A stretch of DNA of 64,000 nt from Elephas maximus indicus (lineage: Eukaryota; Chordata; Mammalia; Proboscidea; Elephantidae). This document shows, piece by piece, positions 53,270 to 63,967 of this stretch. Both the position numbers and the translations under genes were made by a program. Each line of letters starts with the position of its first letter. Position 1 is the stretch's first letter. The stretch covers positions 93,116,968 through 93,180,967 of the forward strand of contig NC_064830.1 in NCBI RefSeq assembly GCF_024166365.1, given 5' to 3'. Under the pieces are notes generated by a model. It worked only from the letters and a program-made list of their open reading frames with translations. It ran no database searches and had not been told where the DNA came from.

Positions 53270-54385
53270 AATGTGACAAACAACCCAATCAAAAAATGGG
53301 CAAAAAAAATTGAAGACATTTCCCCAAAGAGGATATTCAAATGGCCAAGAAGCACGTGAAGAGATGCTCAACACCATTAGCCATTCCAAACCAAAATAAC
53401 CAAACTTGTTGCCAATTACTTACCAATTACTTACATTACCCATTACTTACCTCACTTATGACTCATGGTGACCCCACGTGTTACAGAATACAACTGCTCC
53501 ACAGGGTTTTCTTGGCTGTTTTACAGAAGCAGACCCCAGGCCTTTCTTCTATGGCACTGCTGGAAGTATTCAAATTGCCAACCTTTTGGTTAGTAGCCAA
53601 GTACAAACCATTTGTGCCTCCCAGAGGCTTCATCAGCCATTAGGAAGATACAAACCAAAATCACAATGAGATACCACCTCACTCCTATTAGAATAGCAAT
53701 GGTTGAAAAAAAAAAAAAAAAAAAAAACAGGTGTTGGTGAGGTTGTAGAGAAGCTGGAACCCTCATCCATTGCTGGTGGGAATATAAAATAGTACAGTCA
53801 CTGTGGAAAACAGTTTGGCAGTTCCTCAAAAATTTAAGCATAGAACTACCATATGACCCAGAAATCCCAATCCTAGATATACACCCAGGAGATGTGAAGA
53901 CAGAAAGGCAAACAGAAACCTGGATGCCAATGTTCATTGCAGCACTTTTCACAATAGCCAAAAGGTAGAAACAACCGAAATGTCCACCAACAGATGAATG
54001 GATAAACAAAATGCAGTATGTACATATAATGGAATACTACTCATCTCTAAAGAGAAATGAAGTCCTGATGCATGCCACAAGTCAAAAGGACAAATACTGT
54101 ATGATTTCACTTTAATGAAATAAGCAAATGTATAGAAACCGAAGATTATTGGCGGTTATGGGGGAGGGGGCAGAAAGGGGGAGTTTTTGCCTGGGGAGGG
54201 TTGAGTTTATGTTAATAGTGGTAGAATAATTTGGAGAAGGATAGTAATAATGGTTGCACAACATGAAGAATGTGATCAATGTCACTGAACTATACATGTA
54301 CGAATTGTTGAATTGGCAAATGTTTTCTTGTGTGTATTTTCACCACACACACAAAAAAAAGTATACTAAAAAAAAAGAAAGAAAT
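53270..54385 (+). mobile_element. L1 (sense) 3' end
   Basis: The ORF2 end (CAACCCAATCAAAAAATGGG, GAAGACATTTCCCCAAAGAG) is followed by 3' UTR text (AACAGTTTGGCAGTTCCTCA, ACCATATGACCCAGAAATCC, TCCACCAACAGATGAATGG) and an A-rich tail. Near-identical AAAAGAAATGTG and AAAGAAATTTG text at each end suggests a target duplication. It is interrupted by an old SINE and a 22-23 bp A-run at about 53705-53727. Confidence 0.88.
53388..53640 (-). mobile_element. Older AfroSINE-like element in the L1
   Basis: Reverse text ACTTATGACTCATGGTGACC, AACTGCTCCACAGGGTTTTC, TGGCTGTTTTACAGAAGCAG and CAACCTTTTGGTTAGTAGCC corresponds to a diverged, longer relative of the AfroSINEs. A tandem TTACTTACCAATTACTTAC stretch lies in its tail. 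Confidence 0.75.
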
Positions 54386-55439
54386 TTGTATCATTGCGTC
54401 AGCCTCTGTCTCCCTGTTCTTGGGCAGCACTGAGGGGAATGGGGGAGAGGGGCAAGGCTGGTGTGGGGAAGAGCAGAGAGTGCTGATGTCAATGGCCTGG
54501 GCTCACTCAGGCCTGTCCCGCTCACCTGAGGTGGACTCTCAGTCCATTTGGACCAAAGGGGCTGAGAACTCCAGTGAGGAAACTCTGTCCCACTCTTTCA
54601 CCCACCAGTTCACCTCACTGTTCCTAGGTAGGACTGAGTACTCAGAGCCATGGGAGCCCCTGAAAGCACACACTCCAAGTAAAGCACATTCTCTCCTTGA
54701 TTTCTCCCAGAAAAATCCAAGGCCTGACCTCATTTCACCTCCACTTCCTCCTACTCAACCAACTGAGGTGAAGCCTTAGGGAATTGCAGTCACCTGGTTC
54801 CTCTTGGTGAGACCCCCCATCCAGCAAAGTTATGCCTGTTATCTCTCTTCTCTCTCTTTCCTCCCTCCCCTCTCAGTCCCATCAGAGAATAGGAGGCTCC
54901 AAGAGAAGGGGGAGGGTGTTCCAGGCTGAGAGAGGCATGACCTTTAGAAAAGCCTGCCCCTTTCAAGGAGTAGGGGGAGTTCTATTCATGTAGAGCACCA
55001 GCAGTGCACAATCTGACTGGCTATACATGGCGACCGTTCTCCAAGGCACAGGTTCTTGGCTCTTTCCCTCAACCACGTACGGTATGTTTCCTAGAGGCAC
55101 AGGGCCAGCCACCCATCTGACCCCTCCTGGGACTGCATTCCCAGAAGGACAGCATTCTGTGTGAAGTGGGGAAGGATTTCATATCCTGGAGTTCTAAATA
55201 CAGTTCTGGCTACTTTGAGAGAGAAACAGATAAAAGATTCTGGGGTGAGGAGCTTGGGAGATGGCAAGGGCCCTAACCCACATTGCACGGGTCTGGTTGG
55301 TGCCTTTCAGTCAGGAGGATGGCCCAGCAGAGCTTCTTGAGCTTCACACTTACGGAAATGGATTAATCCGTGATCGTTGGTTCATGGGACACCCTCATTA
55401 TTGGCCCATGCTTGACTCTCTAGTTTTCTCCATTTAATT
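54386..55439. other. Intergenic; no gene seen
   Basis: Unique-looking sequence without exon-like frames. The plus frame at 54330-54779 begins in the L1 tail and has no domain. Confidence 0.4.
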
Positions 55440-56690
55440 GATTGATTGATACAACAAACCCATCAGCCAACCCACGAACTTGAACATCACCAATTACTCA
55501 CATCACTTATACTTTCCTATCCACCTGCCCTCCTACTGTCCAAGTAATCCTGAATTTTATGTGTATCATTCTTTTGCTTACTTTTGTTTTATTATATATA
55601 TATGTATGTCTAAATCATGTATTATTTAGTTGTGCTTGTTTTTTTAGTTGTACTTGGCCACGTGACTTGCTTTGGCCACTGGTAGGAGATTAGAAGAGAG
55701 CGTGCGCTGGTTGCATGCCTAGGCCTTAAAAGGCCTTAAATGTCTCTCCTTCCCTGCCGCACTATGGAAAGATATTCGTTTAGAGGAGCTGCCCCTTCAG
55801 CCTGGGCCTCAGAAAGAGCAAACATGGAGTAGAGCAGCCCTAGCCAGTCAACAGACCTTCAGCTTCAACGAAGCCCCAGCTAAGCTGAAGATCCTGAGAA
55901 TTAATGATTGTTGCTTTAAGCCACTAGGGCTTGGGGGTAACTTGTTACGCAGCATTATTATGACAATAACTATCCATTATACCACGGTCCATCCACATTG
56001 TTATATGAGGCTGTATGTAATTTATTCTTTATTATGTGACTTTAACACCACTAACTTATCCATTTTCTTCTAGATGGACTCTAGGGTCCTTTCAATCTTT
56101 TGTTGAACAGTGCTGCCTTGGACATTCTTGTAAATATGGTACATGTGGCCAAGGGCTTCTCTTGAGAATATAGCTAGAAGTAGAAATCAAATATTCAACT
56201 TTACAAGACAGCGTGAAATTGTTTTCCAACGTGACTGTACCAATTTTTACTCCCACCATCACTGTTGATCCTGTTCTCTTCAACACCTGCTCTCAGAACT
56301 GTTAATTCTTGCCAGTTGAAGGGGTCAAATCAGTATCTCATGGTGACCCTGACTCACATTTACCTGAGTACTAGTGAGGTTGAGTATGTCCTATGCTAAT
56401 TGATCATATTTCCCCCTCTTGTATGAAATTCCTGCTCTGGTCTTTTGGCTATTTTTCTATTGGAAATTTTCTTACTGCTTTATAGGATGAATTTAAATAT
56501 TCTTGATACCAGATATTTTCTCCCAGTATGTAGTTTGCCTTTTTACTCTTTTTAATATGGCTTTTGAGTAGAATTTCTTAATTTTAATGTAGCCAAATCT
56601 GTCGATCTTTTCTTTCATGTTTAGTGTGTCTTGTGTCTCCTTTATTAATAGCACACAGACTGAACACTAAATATTCCATAACAGGATATG
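55440..56690 (-). mobile_element. L1 (antisense), interrupted by an MLT1
   Basis: Antisense L1M-like text: CAGTGCTGCCTTGGACATTC, GTGAAATTGTTTTCCAACGT, CTGGTCTTTTGGCTATTTTT and ATGTAGCCAAATCTGTCGAT. An MLT1 piece splits it at about 55650-55970. Confidence 0.8.
55650..55970 (+). repeat. MLT1 LTR fragment
   Basis: CACGTGACTTGCTTTGGCCA, then GTTGCTTTAAGCCACTAGGG and AACTTGTTACGCAGCATTAT are MLT1 phrases. Confidence 0.78.
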
Positions 56691-57291
56691 TTAAATAAAT
56701 TCTGTGATATTACATGATGAAATAATATATTTCAATTGAAAATTCATATTTTAGATGAATATTTATTTTTTTATATTTATAAAATATTTTACATCATAAT
56801 AAGTAAAAATAGCAGGTGACAAAATAGTGCATATGCTTCTATTTTTGTATGTGTTGGGATGAACTACCCCCCTTCCATGAGGCACAAACTTTGAATAAAC
56901 GACAATCCTCACATGGATTGCCATGTGTCAGAAGCAACGTATGGCAACTAGTTTTGCTGTTTTTTGGTTCAAACTGGGTTCCTCCTTGCAGGGAAGAAAA
57001 AGATAGACTTTAACCGCCAAAGCAGGCTCAATTATGATATAAGCCAGGCTTAGAGGGCAAATCTACTGTTCCAAAGGGCACAAGGCCAAAGTCATATTGA
57101 TTTGAAATTGACCTGGGTTGTTTCTGAGAAAAAATAATTAAAATATTACACACTGTAGTGAGATGTGCTTAGCTCTTGTCCTTATGAGTGGTCCCCACAG
57201 CTCTCTCTGGGAGGATAGTGAGCTGGGCCTCAGGTCCCACCTTCATCCCTGAGGAAGGTACCAGAATCCAGGGGTGGGGGGGTCAGGGGCG
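56690..57291. other. AT-rich sequence with a possible SINE relic
   Basis: About 56700-56850 is AT-rich LINE-like text. About 56900-56970 (TGTGTCAGAAGCAACGTATG, GGCAACTAGTTTTGCTG) resembles an AfroSINE tail. About 57180-57290 looks unique. No gene. Confidence 0.4.
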
Positions 57292-57843
57292 TGTGATGGT
57301 TAAGGTTATGTGTTGACTTGGCTGGGCCATGACTCTGGTTTGGCACTTATGATGTGGTTTGGCAGTTATGTAATGATGTAATCACCTCCACAGGGAGATC
57401 TGATATAATGTAATCACCACCATGATGAGATCTGCTATGAGCAGTCAATCAGTTGAAAGAGAGTTTCCTTGGGGGTTTGGCCTGCATCCAACATACATGG
57501 ACTTTCCGGCAAAGCTCGCTGGCTTTTGCTCACTCTGGATCCTGCATCTGGCCTCCATTTCTTGGGACTTGCCACATTGCCTGCTGATCTTAAGATTCGT
57601 CAGCCTCCGCAGCTCATGAGTCAGCAGCCTCCTGTCTGACCTGCTGATCTTGGGTTTGTCAGCCACTGCAGCACCAGCTGCATGAGTCAGGAGAAGCATC
57701 CAGCCTGGTGCCTGACCCACAGACTTGGGTCATTCCACACTCTACAACCACATGAGCCATTTCCTTGAGATAAAGCTCTCTGCCTCTCTCTCTCTCTCTC
57801 TGTGTATATATTATTTTGCTTCTCTACAGAACCAGCATAAGAC
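57292..57843 (+). repeat. ERV-L 5' LTR
   Basis: Begins TGTGATGGTTAAGG and ends near CAGCATAAGAC. It contains CCAACATACATGGACTTTCC and a (CT)n run at about 57786-57801 that the 3' LTR lacks. The final A of the CA end is missing or mutated. Confidence 0.88.
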
Positions 57844-57845
57844 CT

Positions 57846-57862
57846 TTGGTACTGAGAGTGGT
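57846..57862 (+). other. ERV-L primer binding site remnant
   Basis: TTGGTACTGAGAGTGG starts a few bases after the LTR end. It resembles the TGGTxxCAGGAGTGG-type priming site of ERV-L/MaLR elements. The identity of the primer tRNA is not certain. Confidence 0.55.
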
Positions 57863-57919
57863 TCTAGAGAAACAAGATGTAAGGATGAATTTTCTACATT
57901 TGTTTTCAAGTCTGGTTAA

Positions 57920-59315
57920 TCTTTTAAGGTGCTGATGAATCTGCTTCCAGCAGTAAAGAAGGCACTGCTAATGCACAGGAGGTGGCAGCAGAAATGCACA
58001 AAATGTCACCACCAATAGAACAAGTATTGGTGAGAGGCAAGGTTCTGGGTGATTGCATGTTTGATACGTTTCTACAATTGCGTCCGACTGAGAAATATAA
58101 GGAAGCTGGTTGGTTGGTTCTGCTTTTGTTAGACAAAGTGGTAAAAGTAAGAGATGAGCTCCGGGCTTCAGAGTCAAAGCTCAACAGCCACACAAACAAC
58201 CTCAAAGTTGCAACTTGTGCCCTAAAAGAAAGTCATATTTCTCATAGCAACAGAGTTGATACTGACAAAAAGCCAACCCAGAGTTTTATCATAAGAGTGG
58301 CTGAATTACAATGCCAATTGAACTCCCAACCTTGAATGATGTCTGAAGTTAAAATGAGGGCGCTGATTGGGAAGAAATGGGATCCTAAAACTTGGGATGG
58401 AGACATATGGGGAGATAATCAAGAGGCTGGGGACACTGAGCCCCTAATTCCTTTGAATCACCCCTGCCAACAAAACCATAGGCCCCTCTACCCCATCTGA
58501 TAAGGTTAACCCAGCTGTGTCTAAAGAGCCTTTGTCTGAGACATCACGTGGAGCATTGTCTTGAGTCATTGCCTGGGTCATCTCCTGAGGCAGATGCCTT
58601 ATAAGACATTTCTGAACATTCTCAAAACATATCCCCACCACTCATTTTGGCTTCTAGACCTATAACTAGACTTAAGTCCCAGCCAGCCTCAAAAGGTGAA
58701 GTACAAAATGTGACCCAGAAGGAGGGATGCTACATTCCAAAAGAACTGCTTGACTTTTTTCTAATATTTACAAACAGAAACCTGGGGAATATATGTGGAA
58801 ATGGCTATCAAGGGTGTGGGCTAATGGTGCAAGGAACATAAAGTTGGATCTGTCTGAGTTTACTGATACGGCCCACTAAGCACAGGTTCTTCATTCAATG
58901 TTTCAGCTTGAGAGGTTAGAAAAGAATTTAGTTGTGTCGCTGAAGCATAGATTACACAGTTGCTTACGTTAAATTAAGTTGAAGTACCAGACCTGTCTTG
59001 GTACACGGTAGAAGAAGGTATCCAAAGGCTTAGAGAAATTGGCACGTTAGAGTGGGTTTATCAGGTTAGACACACAGACCCACACATGGAGGGCCCAGAG
59101 GAGACACTTTTTACCACAACGGTGAGGAACAAATTTGTGAAGGGAGATCCTGCATTCTTGAAGACTACTGTGATTGCTGTTCTAAGTAAGTCAGATTTGA
59201 CAGTGGGAACTGCCCTAACTGAATTAAGACACTTAACTACAATGGGGCTGAATGGACCCCGTGGTTGTAGGGGCCAAGCGGTGACAAAGACGAGGTGGTC
59301 ATGGTTACCATAATG
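57920..59315 (+). pseudogene. ERV-L gag remnant
   Basis: Several collinear open pieces in different frames. The first, 57982-58335, has no recognisable enzyme motif and is rich in Leu, Lys and Glu (coiled-coil-like). Later pieces at 58647-58841 and 59086-59313 carry capsid-like text such as GCYIPKELLDFF. Frameshifts separate them, so no complete product is possible. The assignment rests on order and family resemblance. Confidence 0.7.
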
Positions 59316-59689
59316 GACAGCAGAGTCAAAGAAATAATCAGAATAATCTGACTCATATGGACTTACAGTGTTGACTACTTCCTCATGGTGTCCCTAGGAA
59401 TTAAATAGATAGGAAATCTACTAAATATTTATTTGATCTGTATAAGCAGAAGAAATCTAGGTCTAGTGAACAGAAGCCTAACTCAAATCACCAGAATAGA
59501 GAGTCATGCCCCTCAATCAATTCCCAGACTTGACAAGTTTAAAGACCTACAACCCCTTCAATGAAAGGGAGGCTGGGGCCCCTTGAGGAAGGACCTAGTT
59601 ACATTGCCAAAATTGTATACCGTTAATCTTTCTCCCAGTCTTTCCCAAAGGAATCTACAGCATTTTACAAGAGTGACTGTTCATTGGGG

Positions 59690-59880
59690 AAAGGGAAGTA
59701 ATCAGACTTTTCAGGGGATTCCTGGACACTGGCTCTGAACTGACATTAATTTCAGGAGACCCAAAATGTCACTGTGGCCCACCAGTCAGACTGGAGGCAT
59801 ATGGAGGTCAGGTTATTAATGAAGTCTTAGCTCCTGTCCATCTCACAGTAGGTGCAGTGGTCCCTGAACCCATCCTGTAG
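59690..59880 (+). pseudogene. ERV-L protease remnant
   Basis: One frame reads LDTGSELTLIS, which contains the DTG active-site triad of retroviral aspartic proteases. An in-frame stop (TAG) follows at about 59878-59880. It is inactive as part of a broken pol. Confidence 0.75.
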
Positions 59881-59984
59881 TGATTTCCCCAGTTCCAGAA
59901 TGCATAATTAGAATAGATACACTCAGCAACTGGCAGAACCCCCACATTGGGTCCCTGACAAGTGGAGTCAGGGTTATTACGGTA

Positions 59985-60235
59985 GGAAAGCCCAGTGGAA
60001 GCCATTATAACTGCCCCTACCTAGGAAAATAGTAAACCAAAAGCAATACCACATTCCTGAAGGGATCACAGAGATTACTGCCACCATTAAGGACTTGAAG
60101 GATGTAGGGGTGGTGGTTTCCACTGCATTCCCATTAAACTCACCTATATGGTCTATGCAAAAAACAGATGGATTTTGGAGAATGAGAGTGGATTATCATA
60201 AACTTAACCAGGTGGTGATTGATTGATGGGCTGTG
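59985..60235 (+). pseudogene. ERV-L reverse transcriptase, N-terminal remnant
   Basis: One frame reads [15 protein letters not shown], then [15 protein letters not shown], the fingers region of a retroviral reverse transcriptase. The palm with the YxDD motif is absent: sequence passes within about 100 bp to RNase H text, so most of the domain has been deleted. Confidence 0.8.
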
Positions 60236-60309
60236 GCCAATGGTTTGGCTGGATGACCAGGTTCTTGGAAGGAACGTGATTGGAAAATTGGAGACAGGAG
60301 GTATGAGGA

Positions 60310-61060
60310 AGAGGTATGTGGATAGACCTCTCTGAATGGGCCAAAGAAGTAAAGATATTTGTGTCTCATGTGAATGCTCACCAAAGGGTGACCTTGGCAG
60401 AAGAGGATTTTAACAACCAAGTAGATAGGATAACACGTTTTGTGGAAAACAGCCGTCTTCTTTCCCTAGCCACTCCTGTCGTTGCCCAATGGGCTCATGA
60501 ACAAAGTGATCATGGTGGCAAGGATGGAAGTTAAGTATGGGCTCAGCTAAATGGACTTCTACTCACCAAGGCCAAAGTGGCTACAGACACAGCTGAGTGC
60601 CCAATCTGCCAGCAGCAGAGACCAACGCTGAGTCCCGGATATAGCACGATTCATCGAGGTGATCAGCCGGCAGCTTGGTGACAGTTTGACTACATTAGAC
60701 AGCTTCCATCATGGAAAGGGCATCGTTTTGTTCTCACTGGAATAAACACTTACTCTGGAGATGGATTTGCCTTCCCTGCACATAATGCTTCTGCCAATAC
60801 CACCATCCGTGGACTTACAGGATGCCTTATCCGCCCTCATGGTATCCCGCACAGCATTGCCTCCCCCATAGTATCCCACACAGCATTGCCTTGGATCAAG
60901 AGACTCACTTCACAGCAAATGAAGTGTGGCAATGGGCCCATGCTCATGAAATTCTCTGGTCTTACCATGTTCCCCATCGTCTTGAAGCAGCCAACTTGGT
61001 AGAATGATGGAATGGCCTCCTAAAGACACAATTATGGCACCAGCTAGCTTTCAATACTTT
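60310..61060 (+). pseudogene. ERV-L RNase H end and integrase remnant
   Basis: The first part (60316-60534) reads VSHVNAHQRVTLAEEDFNN, the C-terminal end of RNase H. Integrase text follows (FVLTGINTYSGDGFAFPAH, later HFTANEVWQWAHAHE). A 29-bp direct duplication at 60843-60900 shifts the frame inside the integrase core, so it cannot be read through. Confidence 0.82.
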
Positions 61061-61429
61061 GCAGGGTGGGGCAATATTCTTCAGGAGGCTGTATATGCTC
61101 TAAAACAGTGTTTAATATATAACGCTATTTCTCCCGTAGCCAGGATTCATGGGTCCAGGAATCAAGGGGTAGAAATGGGAGTGGCACCACTCTATTACCC
61201 CTAGTGACTCACTCACAAAATTTTTGTTTCCTGTCTCCTCAGCTCTATGCTCTACAGGTCTAGAGGCCTTAGTTCCAAAGGGAAGAATTCTCCTTTAAGA
61301 GACACGACACTGATTTCATTGAGCTGGAAGTTAACAACGCCATCCGGCCTCTTTGGGAGCCTCATCCCTCTGAATCAACAGGGAAAGGGGAGTTGCTACA
61401 CTGACTGGTTCGATTGATCCTGATTACGA

Positions 61430-61715
61430 AGAGGAAATCGAATTGATATTACATAATGGAGGTAAAGAAGATGATGTCTGGAATACAGGAGATCCCTTAG
61501 GACGTCTCTTAGTACTACCATGTCCTGTGATTAAAGTCGGTGGAAAATTACGGCAACCCAATTTCAACATGACTGTTAATGGTCCAGACCCTTCAGGAAT
61601 GAAGGTTTGGGTCACCCCACCAGGCAAAGAACTATGGCAAGCTGAGGTGCTTGCTGAGGATGAAGGGAATACAGAATGCATGGTGGAAGAAAGTAGTTCT
61701 AAATACCAGCTATGA
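61430..61715 (+). pseudogene. ERV-L pol 3'-end remnant
   Basis: A 90-codon open piece at 61443-61715 ends shortly before the 3' LTR region. Its position and phrases such as KELWQAEVLAEDEG fit the C-terminal end of ERV-L pol. A function for this piece alone is not evident. Confidence 0.55.
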
Positions 61716-61958
61716 CCGTGTGATCAGTTGCAAAAAGGAGGATGTAATGTTATGAATATTTCTTCCTTGTATGTGTGATCAGATATTTTTGTTTTCATCA
61801 CTTATAAAATATAAGATATAAACAGGGCTAGTGCATTTTCGGTTGTACGTGTGTTAGTTGAATCATATTAGGCACAAGTATGACTTAATAATTGTCTTTA
61901 TTTAGAGATTATGTATGGTTTAAGATGTGTACAGGTGTCAAGTTGACAAGTGGTAGAC

Positions 61959-62503
61959 TGTGATGGTTAAGGCTGTGTGTCAACTAGGCTGGGGCATGAT
62001 GAGTTTGGCAGTTATAATGCAGTTTGGCAATTATGTAATGATGTAATCATCTTCACAATGTGATCTGGTACAATGTAACCAACTCCATGATGAGATCTAC
62101 TATAAGCAGCCAATCAGTCAAAAGAAAGTTTACTTGGAGATGTGGCCTGAATCCAATATATATGGACTTTCTGGCAAAGTTTGCTGGCTTTTGTTCACTC
62201 TGGTTCCTACATCCAGCTCATTATCATCTGACTTTCTTGGGACTTGAGCCAGCAGCTGGCTGTATTGCCTGCCAATCTTGGAATCTGTCAGCCTCAACAG
62301 CCTGTGAACCAGCAGCCTTCCATCTGACCTGCTAGTCTTGGGTTCGTCAGCCTGTGCAGCTATGTGAGTCAGAAGAAGCCTCCTGCCTGACACCTGACCG
62401 ATGGACTTGGGACTTTCCAACCTCTACTACCAAGTGAGCAATTTCCTTGATGTAAATAGATGCTTAATTGGTTTTGTATCTCTAGAGAACCCAGCCTAAG
62501 ACA
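61959..62503 (+). repeat. ERV-L 3' LTR
   Basis: Begins TGTGATGGTTAAGG and ends CAGCCTAAGACA, collinear with the 5' LTR with many substitutions and small gaps. The divergence means the insertion is old. Confidence 0.9.
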
Positions 62504-62509
62504 GGGAGG

Positions 62510-63360
62510 GAGGACATTGGTGGTTCAGAGGTAGAATTTTCACCTTCCATGAGGGAGAACTGGGTCTAATTCTCAGCCAATACACCTCATGTGCAGCCAC
62601 CACCCACCTGCCAATGGAGGCTTGAATGTTGTTGTAATGCTGAACAGAATTCAGGGGAACTTCCTGTCTTAGTCATCTAGTGCTGCTATAACAGAAATAC
62701 CACAAGTGGACAGCTTAACAAAGAATTTATTCTCTCACAGACCAGTAGGCTAGAAGACCAAATGCAGGGCGCTGGCTCCAGGGGAAGGCTTTCTTTCTCT
62801 GTCGGCTCTGAAGGAATGTCCTTGTGATGCATCAGTCTTCCCTTGGTCTGAGAGCATCTCAGCTCAGGAACCTCAGGTCCAAAGATCATGCTCTGCTCCT
62901 GGTGCTGTTTTCTTGGTGGCATAAGGTCCCCCTGTCTCTCTGCTCACTTCTCTCTTTTATATCTCAAAGAGATTGGCTTAACACACTATCTTAATCTTGT
63001 ATATCTCATCAATATAATTGCCACTAATCCATCTTATTTCATCATAGTGATAGGATTTACAACACATAAGGAAATCACATAAAATGGTGGACAGTCACAC
63101 AATACTGGGACTCATGGCTCAGGTAAGTTGACAGATGTTTTGAGGGGACATGATTCAATTCATGACACTTCCAGACTAAAACAGACTAGGAATAAAGGTC
63201 TGGTGATCTACTTCTGAAAATCAGCTAATGAAAACCCTATGGATCACAAAGGTCTGTTCCACAACCGATCATGGGGATGGCAGCATTTCATTCTGTGGTG
63301 CATAGGGTCTCCATGAGTCAGGGCCAACTTGACAACAGCTAACAACAAGAGGAGGAGAGT
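62510..63360 (+). mobile_element. Old tRNA-derived SINE, split by an LTR
   Basis: The left part (62510-62659) has a tRNA-like promoter: TGGTTCAGAGGTAGA as box A and GGTCTAATTCT as box B. The right part (63173-63360) has AATGAAAACCCTATGGATCA, CATTCTGTGGTGCATAGGGT and CATGAGTCAGGGCC, a diverged AfroSINE-type body and tail. Removing the LTR joins the two parts at CTTCC. Confidence 0.75.
62665..63167 (-). repeat. MaLR/ERVL-type solo LTR, copy 5
   Basis: Plus-strand text runs TGTCTTAGTCATCTAGTGCT to CAATTCATGACA. A perfect 5-bp target duplication, CTTCC, flanks it at 62660-62664 and 63168-63172. It is closest to copy 2 (38852). Confidence 0.94.
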
Positions 63361-63408
63361 AGGAATTTCTCTATCAGAGAAACTTAGGAGCATCTGTTGG
63401 AAGGAGGG

Positions 63409-63967
63409 TATCCTAAGCTGAATTTCCCAGAGAAGTAAAACCAGAGAAAGAGAGAAAGATTTATCTCAAGAAAATGGCTCACACAGTAGTAGAGGCTTTC
63501 AAGTCCCAAGTCCGTGGGTAGGTACCAGGCTGGAGGCTTCTCCTGACTCACATAGCTGCAGGGACTGACAAACCCAAGATCAGCAGGGTAGACGGCAGGC
63601 TGCTGGTTACAAGTTGCGAAGGCCAAAAAATTCCAAGAATAGGAGGCAATACAGCAGACCACTGGGCCAAGTCCCAAAACCAGAGGGTAGATGATGAAGA
63701 AACGAATGCAGGATCCAGAGCAAGCAAAGGCCAGTGAGCTTTGCCAGAACATCCATATATATTGGATGCAAGCCACACCCCTGAGGAAACGCTCCTTACA
63801 ACTGTTTGGCTGATCATATCAGATGTTATCTTGGAGGTGATTATGTCATATCACAAAGTGGAAGACAACTACATCATTTCATAACTGCCAAATTACATCA
63901 TTACATCACTGCCAAACCACTGAGAATCATGGCCCAGCCAAGGTGACACACAGCCTTAACTATCACA
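63409..63967 (-). repeat. ERV-L-type solo LTR (reverse)
   Basis: The right edge TTAACTATCACA is the reverse complement of TGTGATAGTTAA, the same LTR start as the provirus at 57292. A perfect 5-bp duplication, GAGGG, flanks it at 63404-63408 and 63968-63972. No internal region remains, so it is a recombination-generated solo LTR. Confidence 0.92.

Larger units (their letters stand above)
57292..62503 (+). mobile_element. ERV-L-type endogenous retrovirus, full structure, inactive
   Basis: Two related LTRs (57292-57843 and 61959-62503) enclose about 4.1 kb with gag and pol remnants in the expected order: gag, protease, reverse transcriptase, RNase H, integrase. No env-like frame is present, as is usual for ERV-L. 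The flanks GGGCG and GGGAG look like a 5-bp target duplication with one change. Frameshifts, stops and a large pol deletion make it non-functional. It belongs to the same LTR superfamily as the pieces at 47745 and 63409. Confidence 0.88.

Noticed and set aside
57982..58335. 117-codon frame that could be taken for a host coiled-coil gene
   Set aside because: It sits just after an LTR and primer site and is followed by other gag and pol pieces in order, so it is an ERV-L gag remnant.
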